In this document: positions 23,109 through 32,900 of the stretch, piece by piece
How positions within the stretch are numbered: position 1 is the first letter of the stretch
How the letters are laid out: each line of letters opens with the position of its first letter
DNA from: Symsagittifera roscoffensis
Taxonomy: Eukaryota > Xenacoelomorpha > Acoela > Convolutidae
NCBI RefSeq assembly: GCF_963678635.1
Contig: NC_087066.1
Span: 50,091,581-50,155,580, forward strand
Reading direction: 5' to 3'
DNA length: 64,000 nucleotides
Program-made: the position numbers and the translations under genes
The notes under the pieces: model-generated
What the model was told of the DNA's origin: nothing
Databases searched by the model: none
What the model saw: the letters and a program-made list of their open reading frames with translations, nothing else

Positions 23109-23118
23109 TACTCCCCGG
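23109..23118 (-). other. Element A polypurine tract candidate
   Basis: CCGGGGAGTA on the minus strand abuts the 3' LTR start, the expected site of plus-strand DNA priming. Short and interrupted by a T. Confidence 0.45.
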
Positions 23119-23385
23119 ACAGTCCGGTCAATGTCCTCATTGAATCGCGCAATGTTCGTAAAATGGTTACAGTGTCATCGAACAGAATTTACAAAATGCA
23201 CGAAATTACTTTTATCCACGTCACATCGACTCACTGCAGAATATAAATGGCATCATACTACATCACTATAGCCTCCAAATTCTTTCATTAATCTGCACAT
23301 TAAGGATATGACTTAAGATAAACCATATTTTCTGACTTCCATTGTCAATGTCCCGATTAAAACTTTTTTCTTAGATTTAAAAGGT

Positions 23386-23416
23386 GTTGGCTTGCAGGAC
23401 AGTCCTGCCAACCAAC
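23386..23416. repeat. 3'-UTR palindrome, element A
   Basis: GTTGGCTTGCAGGAC-A-GTCCTGCCAACCAAC: two arms with two mismatches. The homologous site in B (63881-63911) is a perfect palindrome. Confidence 0.7.
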
Positions 23417-23872
23417 AAGCTAAAATTATCCTACTATGCTCCTTCCCTTCGGAAATCTTGCTTGTTTATTGTCCTGAATTTTAAAACTAAGAAACTTTGT
23501 GGTTAGAAAGAACAATGCAACAACCTCCCTCCTCAAGAAGTTACTCAAGTTTTTCATGTCACCACAAAGTGATCAGTCTTCCTAAGTGATTAAAAACAAT
23601 CATGCAGGCTGGAATATTTAAATATACTCTTCCCTTAAGCCTTTCTAAATAAATAATAAGTGTCTCTAAAGCCACTTCTGCTAAAATCAAAATGCAAATT
23701 TATAAATGCAACAATTTCAAAACTCAGCAAAATGTTTCAGTTTTCAATTACAACTTGGTTGCTTGGTTTCTCACTTGAGTTTTTCACACACATAAAACAA
23801 TTCTGAGTTTTAAGTTTTCTTCATCACTCCTTTGTTCTCTTCTTTTTTCGTCGTTTAGAAGTTCTAAAACTT

Positions 23873-25405
23873 CTAAATTCTTCTAATTCTCTTTCTTGTT
23901 GCCTCTTGTTTTCTCGACCATTCATCAATGTTCCATTTCTTCCTCCTGTGATACTGACTCCGCACTTTCATCTCCTTTTTCACACTGGTCAGGATTAATG
24001 AGGCTTCAGGTAATTCTGTCCTGCCTCTCATTCTCATCGGAGTTAAGCCTAGTTCCTTCCATTCTTCATCAAATCTTCCAGGCTTGGGAGTAGCGGCGTT
24101 GCTTATTCGCCTTCTCGTCGCTTGATCCGTGTATGCAAATCTCGTGTACTGTAACACGGCGGCATTTCTCCCCACGAAGTATGGATCCATCGTCACCGAG
24201 AAATTCCCTACTCTCCTTTCATTGGTTTCGAATGCTCTCAATCTAGGAGTTTGTACTACGGAGACTGCTCTGAGCAGCATCCTTCTTATCAGAGGGAATT
24301 CAGGGATTGCTTCCGGTAGCTTCTTGTAATCACCCCAGTCCTTCGTCTCTTCTCTCACTTTGTGATAGGCTGCTGTGAGACGAGGCACTCTGCTCATCTC
24401 ACCATTCGTTTTGTCATAGGGCCTCAGATTCCAAAGCTTTGGAAACACCTCGATGTGTCCTCTTTCTACTTCTCCCATGCGGTCACAGAAGTGATCGTCA
24501 AAATTGATGACTGTCATCTCCGGCTCCGATATTTTCGTAAACAACAGATCTTCACTCATGAGCTCCTTCAGTGTGTGCTGCTCACACCAGTTCAGTGTAC
24601 TACCGTCCACTGCCGATATGAGGTTCAGGTGCAGCACCGACCTCCTATATGCTTCCACTTTAACGTCAGGGAACGCAAAGGTGACTGCTGGTCCATAGAT
24701 CACTGTCACGAACTCCGTGACTCCTCTGATCAGCGCCAAGGGATCGGTCCTCATAGCCAAGCTCAGATCTGTTAATAGCGGCATGCCTCCAACATGTCGT
24801 CTAACATCTTCCTCTCTATCAATTGTTTCGTCTTCTCCGGTTCCAAAGCGATTTTGCTGCAAGAGATATTGGATCAGAGTGTGTCTCAGGTCTCTTATTT
24901 TGTTCCACGAGTCCGTGGACTTCTTCATATCCAGGCTCCTCACTCTCTCTTTCATCTGCTCTGGGCAACGTGCTAGTTTCATTAGTCCTCCCAAGTTTCC
25001 GTGAGTTATTGCGATCTATGTCAGAAGTCCATCTAGTCGCAGGTTCTGTATTCCATCCGTAAGCAGTATCGCCGGTCCTTTCACGAAACTCTCCGCTCCG
25101 AATGTCACGAACAAGGCTATTAATTCCACTATCGATACTTTCACTACTGCTTGGAGGAATTCCTTTATCAAATAGTGCGATACTTTTGGGTAAACTTTTG
25201 CCAAGAAGGACGCGGTCCATCCGGCTCCCAACCCTTCTAGCATGCTGTCTGTCCTTTCAAATCCCTCCTGTCCCTTCACTTCCTGGGTCCAGAAGGTTTC
25301 CAGAGTAATCTGACACATTCTGTTCACGAACTCAGCTGTCTTTTCTCCGGCATTTTCCGCCAAGTTCACCTCCTTCAACAAGTAGGCGTGTATCTTAGTG
25401 ATCAT
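23873..25405 (-). pseudogene. Element A ORF3, unknown function, one in-frame TAG
   Basis: A 511-codon frame with a single amber codon at 25018-25016 (codon 130) and otherwise open. The ATG overlaps the ORF2 stop as TAATG, so the two are probably translated by stop-restart coupling. The N-terminal part is helical and hydrophobic. The middle is charged, with a REEDVRRHVGG segment. The C-terminus is strongly basic (HRRKKW, RKRIRR). No signal peptide or recognisable family. Only the last ~35 codons and the 3' UTR are shared with element B, where they are read in a different frame. It may be a structural or envelope-position protein, but no evidence decides this. Confidence 0.7.
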
Positions 25406-28400
25406 TACTGGGCCTTGCTGAAAAGCATCTCTGCACCCAATGCCGCTACTCTAGGATTCAGGTGTAGCCACTGGTTTGCTTCCGGCTTGGTTCTCAGCAC
25501 CATCGCTTCCAGATGAGCTCTCGTCTCCAGTGAATTCTTTCTTCTCGTGTCTTCACTCGCCACTTCCATTGCTCGGAACCACAAGTCGTTGGACATTGCC
25601 GTGATCACTCGATGGTCATCATCTGTTCCTGGTTTCAGTTTGAATTGCCGACTGAAGTTGGACAGTTCCAACCCCAGCACTTCGTCCAACACTAACATGT
25701 GTAGCGCGTGGTCCTTGAATCCTCTCATCGCGTTTGAGATATCTGACCATACTGCAGGCAGTTCAGCCTTAAGTGGCCTCAGGTTCTCCATTTCTATCAT
25801 GCGATTCGGGGCTGATATGATCACATCATATTTTCCTTCCGAAAGTAAGGCTACCATTGCATACACAAATTTCAGTCCATCCGGGAGATGTGCATATCCC
25901 GGAGACAACGCAAATACTACTCTCAACGTCACTTTATTGAATGATCCCTCCTTCGTCGCATCCACCACTTCACCCATCGACTCCAGGATGTCTTTTATCG
26001 CGGGCCATACTGCGTTTTCTGCTGTTGCAGGATCTCTGAGCCTGCTCAGAAAACCTCTACTGTGTAGATGGTCATTGATACCAGCAAACACAATCGTTAT
26101 CGGGTTCATTTCTGTCTGCCTTTGTACCCCTATAGCCAATGACACTGATTGCAATAGGTTTAGGTCAACTGTGGCCAGCATTATGACGTCCGGCCAAAAC
26201 AAAGACTTAGATGTGTACACGAACTCTGAATTCGCTACTACCATGATTTTGGCCTTTCTCATCTCTGCTTTGTCGTAGGCGGCGAAGATGGTCTCATCTT
26301 TCTTTATCGCTGTCAATCCGCCATATCTCTGGGCATCACCATCTTGGTTCACTAGTTTTGGGTACACTCTCTCCTTCACATGACCAGGTGGTGTCGTCAG
26401 TTGCCTAAATATCTTCACGTGTTGTCCAATCGGCGCTCTCGCCATCAGGAATCTCCCTGGTCTTTCTTCACGATTCCTCTCATCATGGTTCAATCTCACA
26501 TCTTGCAACGGTCTTGCGTTCACAGGTCCCATTGTGTTGTTGGAGGGCAGTCCCTCCAAATCGGCAAATCTCAAGGCCGTCGTGGAGCTGAAATTTATGC
26601 TAGCGGCTATCAACCAGTCTACGCCGGTTATCGAGTATAATCTGCTGACGGATAGCGTCGCTCCATTCAACATCCTCCTCGCATCTTCGATGAAGCTTAC
26701 TCTCTGGAGATCCAGCTTCATTAGTTCGTCTTTGTATATATGCCAAGGAGACGGTATGGGCCTCGACAACAACAATGAGCCTCTGCTCGGTCTTTCCTCT
26801 CGACTGATACTCGTCGTCTCCGATCTAGTGTCCGACCTAGATGTGCCTGCTACTTCTTCGATTGGTTGGTTGACAGGTCCTATCCTTCTCCTAGGATGAA
26901 TTGTCCTCCTCATCGGTGCTTCTCCCAACCGATCCTGCACGTCTGTTCTTCGACCTGGTTCACTGGAGCTTTGTTGCCGGTAATTTGTGACGGCTGGGAC
27001 CGTACCCAAGCGTGTTTCCAGGTTAGGAGGCACAAAGGTGGTGATCACCGTATCACTCACCGTTCCCTCTTCCTTCAGCACTCCTGTGTCAAAGAGTTCT
27101 GCTTCCAGCTCATCCAACCGTTCTTGGAAGACTCGATTCAACCAAGCATGTCCTTCGATGCTGTCGAAGTGGATGCCATCCGTGGTCAGTCTGGCTTGAT
27201 CCATGGCTCTCAATTCATGTTCAATGTCCATGAGGATCATTCTTCCGGCATTTCGATTTGCTAGGTTCCTCAGTATGTTGTTCCATCTCATGACTCCCTC
27301 GTTGTGCCTCCTTCCTGATGCTGTCAGGCTTCTCGTATTCATTGGCACAGTGCAAACGGTCAGTACCGCGCAACTGAACTTCTGCCAGAGGGTAGTGAAC
27401 AAACACACCATCATTGACTCCCACAGTGCTTCCTGCTCGTCTGATCCTCTGGAGATGTCATTCGTCCCAACTAAGATCATCACATTGGGAATCTTCCCTG
27501 GATTCATCAGTTCCACCATCCGATATAATTGGGCTATTGTCGCGCCTCCAAAGGTCATCACCGTGGTGACCCACGAGGTCCTCAAATTCGACAGCACTCT
27601 GACTAAACTGTCTCCCAATATCAGGTGAGATGTCCCGAGTGGTGGTTGCTGCAGGTTCACAGCCGGGCTCCAGGTAGCTCGATTGAAGCAGGCTCTCGGA
27701 TCTGTCTCCGGAACTCCCGTGAAATTATACTTCAATTGATTATCCTTCTGCACGTCTATTATACGAGACACTTTCTTCACTTGCATCTTCCCTACTTTCC
27801 TCTCTGGGATTCTCGAGCTCCCCATGAGTGATGTCACGTTACTCATCCCTTGTCTGATTACTGTCTGGGAGAGTTGTACTCTGCCCGTATCGTCAATCGT
27901 TCCATAGGGTGCGGTCACCCCGGAACCTGGTGCATTCTTGTTAGCGACCAATCGTCCAGCTGTCTCTATCAGTTTTCTCACTGTCTGTTCTACGACGGGA
28001 TCACCCAAGGTGTCACTAGGATCCGGGATTGTTACTCGGTTCGTCTCTGCTGGAAGCCGTGTCTCCGTTGTTTGACTCATTTCTCGAGGTGTCAAGAGCT
28101 CCATCGGGGACTGCCCACGAGGAATATCCCTTGCAGGTATCACTTTCTCAATGGCCGTTGTCAACGCCACCTGTTCCGATCGCTCTTTGTATTCCTGCCT
28201 TAAGCGTTCGATCTCTTGACCCTGCTTTTTGTTGCAGTCTTCAAACAACTTTCTCCACATGTCCCGGTCTTCCTCCATCGCCAGCATGGTCTTCGTCATA
28301 TCGTCTAACTCCTTCTTCGTACTTCTCAGCTGATCGTTCATCTCGTCCAGATCTTGTATGGTTTGGTTCGTCTGAACCTTCTGCGTTACTTTCGCCCTTT

Positions 28401-28839
28401 TTGGTGGCACAGCTGCTCTCAGTGGTGAACCAGACGAGGTCGCCTCGCTGTTCATCTCCCGATGCATTCTCGTCAGCCCAGGTTTAGGCTTAGAGGGCAT
28501 TGGCATCTCACCTGGTTGGTAAGTCCTAGAACTTCCCAATCCAGGCTCATTCGCCAAGTCACTCCCTGAGAGAGCCCCGTTTCTCCACCTCATCACTCTC
28601 ATGTTCGGGCGGTCTAGTACTCCTCTTTCTCCATATGCTGCCATCAACAGGACTTCCGTGGGGCGGTCCCCACGGTTGTCGTGCCCCAAGATGTTGATCA
28701 GGGCGGTCAGCAACATGACCACCTCTGGGTCCTCCAGAGCGAAGTCTCGTTCGATCAGCCGACGATAGATCGCATCTACCATCGGTCCTACATATGCCTC
28801 TGCCAGGTCCATCAATTCATCCAGGTTGAAGTTGTCCAT
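25405..28839 (-). CDS. Element A ORF2: coiled coil plus SGNH/GDSL hydrolase protein
   Basis: 1,144 aa, intact. An N-terminal helical domain (about 1-75) and a Pro/Ser linker precede a coiled coil (about 165-225). Then comes an SGNH hydrolase domain (about 400-580) with block I LILGDSLVRV (nucleophile Ser), block II GGAT, block III VGTNDI and block V DGIHFD (catalytic Asp and His), so the site looks complete. A Ser/Arg-rich linker follows. A second region (about 870-1040) has SGNH-like layout (KIMVVANSEF, then PITIVFAGINDHLHSRG) but without a GDS box; it may be a degenerate duplicate. SGNH esterase domains are known in ORF1 of CR1-type LINEs and in viral haemagglutinin-esterases. In this post-pol position it is unusual. 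Substrate unknown. There is no signal peptide, so a cytosolic or particle-associated role is more likely than a surface one. Confidence 0.82.
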   Translation of the reverse strand: MDNFNLDELMDLAEAYVGPMVDAIYRRLIERDFALEDPEVVMLLTALINILGHDNRGDRPTEVLLMAAYGERGVLDRPNMRVMRWRNGALSGSDLANEPGLGSSRTYQPGEMPMPSKPKPGLTRMHREMNSEATSSGSPLRAAVPPKRAKVTQKVQTNQTIQDLDEMNDQLRSTKKELDDMTKTMLAMEEDRDMWRKLFEDCNKKQGQEIERLRQEYKERSEQVALTTAIEKVIPARDIPRGQSPMELLTPREMSQTTETRLPAETNRVTIPDPSDTLGDPVVEQTVRKLIETAGRLVANKNAPGSGVTAPYGTIDDTGRVQLSQTVIRQGMSNVTSLMGSSRIPERKVGKMQVKKVSRIIDVQKDNQLKYNFTGVPETDPRACFNRATWSPAVNLQQPPLGTSHLILGDSLVRVLSNLRTSWVTTVMTFGGATIAQLYRMVELMNPGKIPNVMILVGTNDISRGSDEQEALWESMMVCLFTTLWQKFSCAVLTVCTVPMNTRSLTASGRRHNEGVMRWNNILRNLANRNAGRMILMDIEHELRAMDQARLTTDGIHFDSIEGHAWLNRVFQERLDELEAELFDTGVLKEEGTVSDTVITTFVPPNLETRLGTVPAVTNYRQQSSSEPGRRTDVQDRLGEAPMRRTIHPRRRIGPVNQPIEEVAGTSRSDTRSETTSISREERPSRGSLLLSRPIPSPWHIYKDELMKLDLQRVSFIEDARRMLNGATLSVSRLYSITGVDWLIAASINFSSTTALRFADLEGLPSNNTMGPVNARPLQDVRLNHDERNREERPGRFLMARAPIGQHVKIFRQLTTPPGHVKERVYPKLVNQDGDAQRYGGLTAIKKDETIFAAYDKAEMRKAKIMVVANSEFVYTSKSLFWPDVIMLATVDLNLLQSVSLAIGVQRQTEMNPITIVFAGINDHLHSRGFLSRLRDPATAENAVWPAIKDILESMGEVVDATKEGSFNKVTLRVVFALSPGYAHLPDGLKFVYAMVALLSEGKYDVIISAPNRMIEMENLRPLKAELPAVWSDISNAMRGFKDHALHMLVLDEVLGLELSNFSRQFKLKPGTDDDHRVITAMSNDLWFRAMEVASEDTRRKNSLETRAHLEAMVLRTKPEANQWLHLNPRVAALGAEMLFSKAQ

Positions 28840-29229
28840 TCTATTCTTTTCAAGTTTGATTTGATTCGATTCTTTGACTCAAGTGAGTAATTTAAATGAT
28901 CAATCAGGATCTAGAAAAGAAATCACGAATGTCACACTTGTCAGTTTCACCTTAACATATATCGTTAAAATTTGCTTAAAACAGTTCAGATAAAAAGATA
29001 TTTATCCTAAAATTTGTTAAAATCAATTGGTTTCTAAAATTTTGGAATTCGACCTAAGATTGGACAGTCCAAACTTTGGATCTATTCCCAAGATCGTCAT
29101 TCAGTTGTTCATGGTCACTAACCCCTACTTACCCATGATCTTAATAACCTAACACATAACATAACATAACACACATATCACATGTTACACACAACTTATT
29201 CTTTGGCCTAACACTCTTTCGCACTTCAC
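28840..29229 (-). other. Element A spacer between pol and ORF2
   Basis: 390 bp of AT-rich DNA with short 'cataa' tandem repeats (29150-29180). It is the likely place for an internal promoter or splice acceptor that would let ORF2 be expressed, but no specific signal is certain. Confidence 0.5.
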
Positions 29230-29239
29230 TCAGCCTATA

Positions 29240-29640
29240 CTTAAGTAATATTTCTTATGTAGATATACTTGTATGTTTGTATCAGAGAATATCACGTGTA
29301 CAAGCGCGTACAATTCCCGAGGATGCAGTCTTCCTCTGTTTAGATCGTACACTGGAAGCGAGAGCTCCTTCACGTCCATTTCCACAAGGAAGTCCCTCAG
29401 CCTCGTCAAAGACAAGACTAGGTTTTCTGGGTCCACGTGCTGCTTCTCTGTCGCCCTCGTTACCAAGAAGCATAAGTACTTTCCCGGTATCTGCGACACC
29501 GCCGGAGGTAAGGCTGCTACGCCCCCTATCCCTGGTCTTTGCTTCCAAAGGAATTCCACGTTTTTGTATTCTCTCTTAAAATCTGCCGCTAACGCTGTCC
29601 TAAAACTCATGTCTGCGGTGATTGCTATCGCACATGTTCT
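29240..29640 (-). other. Macro domain (TARG1/OARD1-like) at the Gag-Pol C-terminus, element A
   Basis: The last ~135 residues follow the TARG1/OARD1 macro layout: AIAITADMSFRTALAADFKR (ADP-ribose-binding first strand and loop), GGVAAL, YLCFLVTRATEKQHVDPENL, LRDFLVEMDVKELSLPV, then NRGRLHPREL and a final VHVIF...IQVYLHKK strand. TARG1 removes ADP-ribose using a Lys and an Asp. The Gly-rich loop with that Asp is here DLNRGRL with Gly at the Asp position, so binding without hydrolysis is plausible. The same replacement is present in element B, so it is not recent decay. Confidence 0.7.
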
Positions 29641-29926
29641 GTTTGTGAGTATGAAATCACTGTCTGTTAGTATTATGTTACTTGAATATTCATTTGGTAA
29701 GTTAAAATATGACTCAACTACCCTGCCTATGTCAGGTTTCTTAGGTTCTTCGCCTGTTTCTGCTTCTAACTCTCCTGTTTCTCTTGCTATTCTCAATTTT
29801 TTTATTATCAGGTTTTCAGTGTGGGTAAGTCCTACCCCCACTCCCCGGACAAAAATATCCATCGGCGTCCCCGACGATCGCATACCGGATATCAAGACAA
29901 GGTTAGAAGCTGGAATGAGAAGTTGT

Positions 29927-29949
29927 CCTTCCTGGGCCGCCCAGGAAGG
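29927..29949. repeat. 23-nt perfect palindrome in pol, element A
   Basis: CCTTCCTGGGC-C-GCCCAGGAAGG inside the integrase-macro linker (encoding PSWAAQEG). Conserved in B at 56475-56497. Confidence 0.7.
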
Positions 29950-32900
29950 ATCATCTCGTTCGGTCTTAATGTATTTCGCGCTTTCACGATCTACGTCTTG
30001 AATCGTAACGCTGGTCTTTTTATGGTCTGATGTCATTTCGTTCAGCCACTCTAAGACACGCAGGTTCGTCAGGTCTTGTTCATTTGACTGCTGTTGCTCA
30101 TCGTCGAATTCCACCTCGGGTTTCGACCAGTCGTCAACCCACTCATCGTTGTGATCATCGACTATGTCAATGTCTTGTGACACGGTTATTTCCTCTAAAC
30201 CCACTACTTCCTCCACTATTTTCTTTAGATCTATCCTATCCACTACAAAGTCGTCACCGTAAGGATTGTATTTCTTTCTTGGTCTCGTCCCGTCTTTCTG
30301 ACGAGTCTGCATCGTGAACGGAAGATCTGGTTCCATGTTCTTGGGAACCTCTGTCTGTTCGGAATCCTGCCAATCTTCCTCTGCGTAGGGCAAGGTTTCA
30401 TCGTCCGCTTCGATCTGTTCGTTTGGATCCAGGTCCAATGGTGTATCCGTGCCTTCCTCTATGACTTCGTTTCCATCGTTCTTCTCCCTGGTGCCTTTTT
30501 CATTGACCTCACAAGCAGGGTCCATCATTAGATAATCCCCTTCTTCCATGTCTGCAGGTATACACCAGTCTTCTGTCGATGGATTGTGTGGCTTGATGTT
30601 CTCGTAGTGGGCGGCTCGGCCAGTACTCAGTCTATAAAAACGTCCCTCCTGGTGCACCTCCGTAATCATGAAGGGTCCCCTCCACTTTTTTAGAAGCTTC
30701 TTTGTTCCTTTCGGTGGTATAACGTTCTGAAATACCCATACGTAATCTCCCACCGAGTAGGCCTTTGCACCAGCTGCTTTCTTGTCGAATCTTTTCCTCT
30801 GCCTTGCCTGTGCTTGCTGAGTATTTCGTCTGCACAGATCGTTCAACTCCTGTTGACGTCTGATCACATCCCTTACGTAAACCTGTGGAGATGTTTTCTT
30901 CCCCTCATACTCTGGGTAGAAGAATGTCAAGGGTAAAGACTTCTCGTGCCCCGTCAGCATCATGTGTGGACTGACCCCAGTGGTGGAGTGTTGCGTGCTA
31001 TTATAAGCTCCCATCACCTGTGGAATGTATCTGTCCCAATCGGTCATGTACCTGGAACAATATACCCTCAGCATCGACACTAACGTCCTATTCTGTCTTT
31101 CCACTAAGCCATTCGTTTGAGGGTGGTATGTCGTGGAGTGAGCCTGAGCGACCTGTGAGCGTCTCATAAGCTCTTTCGTAAGCTCTCCTACGAAAGCTGT
31201 TCCATTATCCGATTGAAACGTCATTGGACAACCATGTCTTGCTATCCACGTGTTGATCAGGTGGTCGCATGTCTCTTCCGCCGAGGCTGTTATGCAGGGC
31301 ACGGCCTCTGCATACTTCGTGAAGTGATCTATCATGACCAAGACTTGGTTATAACCGCTGTCTGTCATGCATATCTTTTGGTGATCTATCTGCACCACCT
31401 CGTTGAATTCAGACGACTCAATCGATTATAAGGGAAACCGTAATTTCCTTGGATCCTTGACCTGTTGGCATGACAGGCACGCTGTTACCCATTTCTCACA
31501 TGCCTTTTTCATTCCAGGCCACTCAAAGCGCTTCAGGATTCTCTGATACACTTTGTGGATCCCTTGATGGCCCATCTGATCATGCGACCTGAATAATAGT
31601 TCTGTCTGATAGAGTTGCGGCAACACTATCGCGTTATATTTGTATAAGACCTTGTCTTCTTCTCTTCTCCTGCAAGCCACGGTCCCGTCCTTGTTCAGAT
31701 ATAATCTCCCCTCCTTCTGCATGAAGTATTGTCTCAGGATCCTATAGCTATCTTCTTCTAGGTCACCTTTGTCAGGTGCACCGTTTTCTATCCACCTTTT
31801 TAGGTTGCTTGTCATGCGATCATTTCTCTGCGCCCTTAGAAGGTCCGAGAGTCTGTATCTCGCCTTCAAGTACGTCTTCATGACTCTCATCTGACTATTC
31901 AGCTCGTTGGGCTGATGTGTGTCTTCTTCCATCTTAACGCACCAAATCTTCGCCAACGGTTGTGTTTCTTGCTGAAACGGCTGAAGATCAGTCCTGACTA
32001 CCTCTTTCTGCGGCAACAGGCTTATCGAACGTTTCGATACCGCTATCGTTTCTAAGTCATCCGCTGCGTTGTCAAAGACTCTTTCGCTTGGTATTAGGTA
32101 GCGATCACTGTCAGGATCCTGGTACACCTCTCTGTCCAGGTCTCTCGCCCGAGTTTCCACTAGTAGCGTGTGTATCGCTAGTTCTGACAGTTCTGATCCC
32201 GAGTTCGAGTTTCTGTCTGAATAGGTGTCCATTCCTGAGTTTCTGGAATCGTCATCCGTCGAAGAGGTTGTGCTGGAGACTGCACGCTCCTCCAGATCAT
32301 GTCTGTGCCTTCTTCGCATCCATCTGAACTCCCCGGACAAAACCTTGTTCTCTAGGTCCTGTTTCTCATCAGGAATTCTCTCGTCTATCTCAGACTCCCT
32401 GGACAAATTTTCTTGTCCCGGGTGTTGATCTTGTGATCGCTGATTTTTCTCATCATTCGTTTCCCCGAACAAATATTCTTGCGGCAGGTTTTGTTCTGCC
32501 TTTTCACCTTCCTTCTTCTGGTCCACAAAGGTGACGGTTTTCCTTCGCGTACTGCTCCCTTGTTCTTTCTGTTTGTAAGAAGTACTGGTTACAATCTCGT
32601 GGGGTATTGAGGATACTAGTTGCTGAACTATTGTCCTACAATCCCTCTCGTTCTCTTCGTGCTGTCGTCTGGACGGCATGATCTTCACTTTCTCACTGAC
32701 TGTTAGCGATGCCACTGCTGCTGTCCACTCGGGGTCATCTCTGGTCACTTCTCTTTCTAACAATCCACCCAGCATCCGCATCACTTGCGGTGTGACTTGC
32801 GCCGTTTTATCCAATAATGAGAGGCTGTTTATGTTCATGCGAGAGAGTTCTTGCTGGACCAGATTCGAGCGCAGCAACAGATCCAAGGGGACCGGGTCCT

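Noticed and set aside
24994-25020. Frameshift within element A ORF3.
   Set aside because: Reading through shows that both halves are in the same frame, interrupted only by TAG.
25547-26278. Long open frames on the strand opposite the retrotransposon ORFs.
   Set aside because: They mirror conserved coding sequence in antisense, have no domains and recur symmetrically in A and B as expected for shadows.
31426-31428. Programmed stop-codon readthrough in Pol.
   Set aside because: Element B has CAA at the same codon and the stop falls inside the integrase, so a plain nonsense mutation is simpler.
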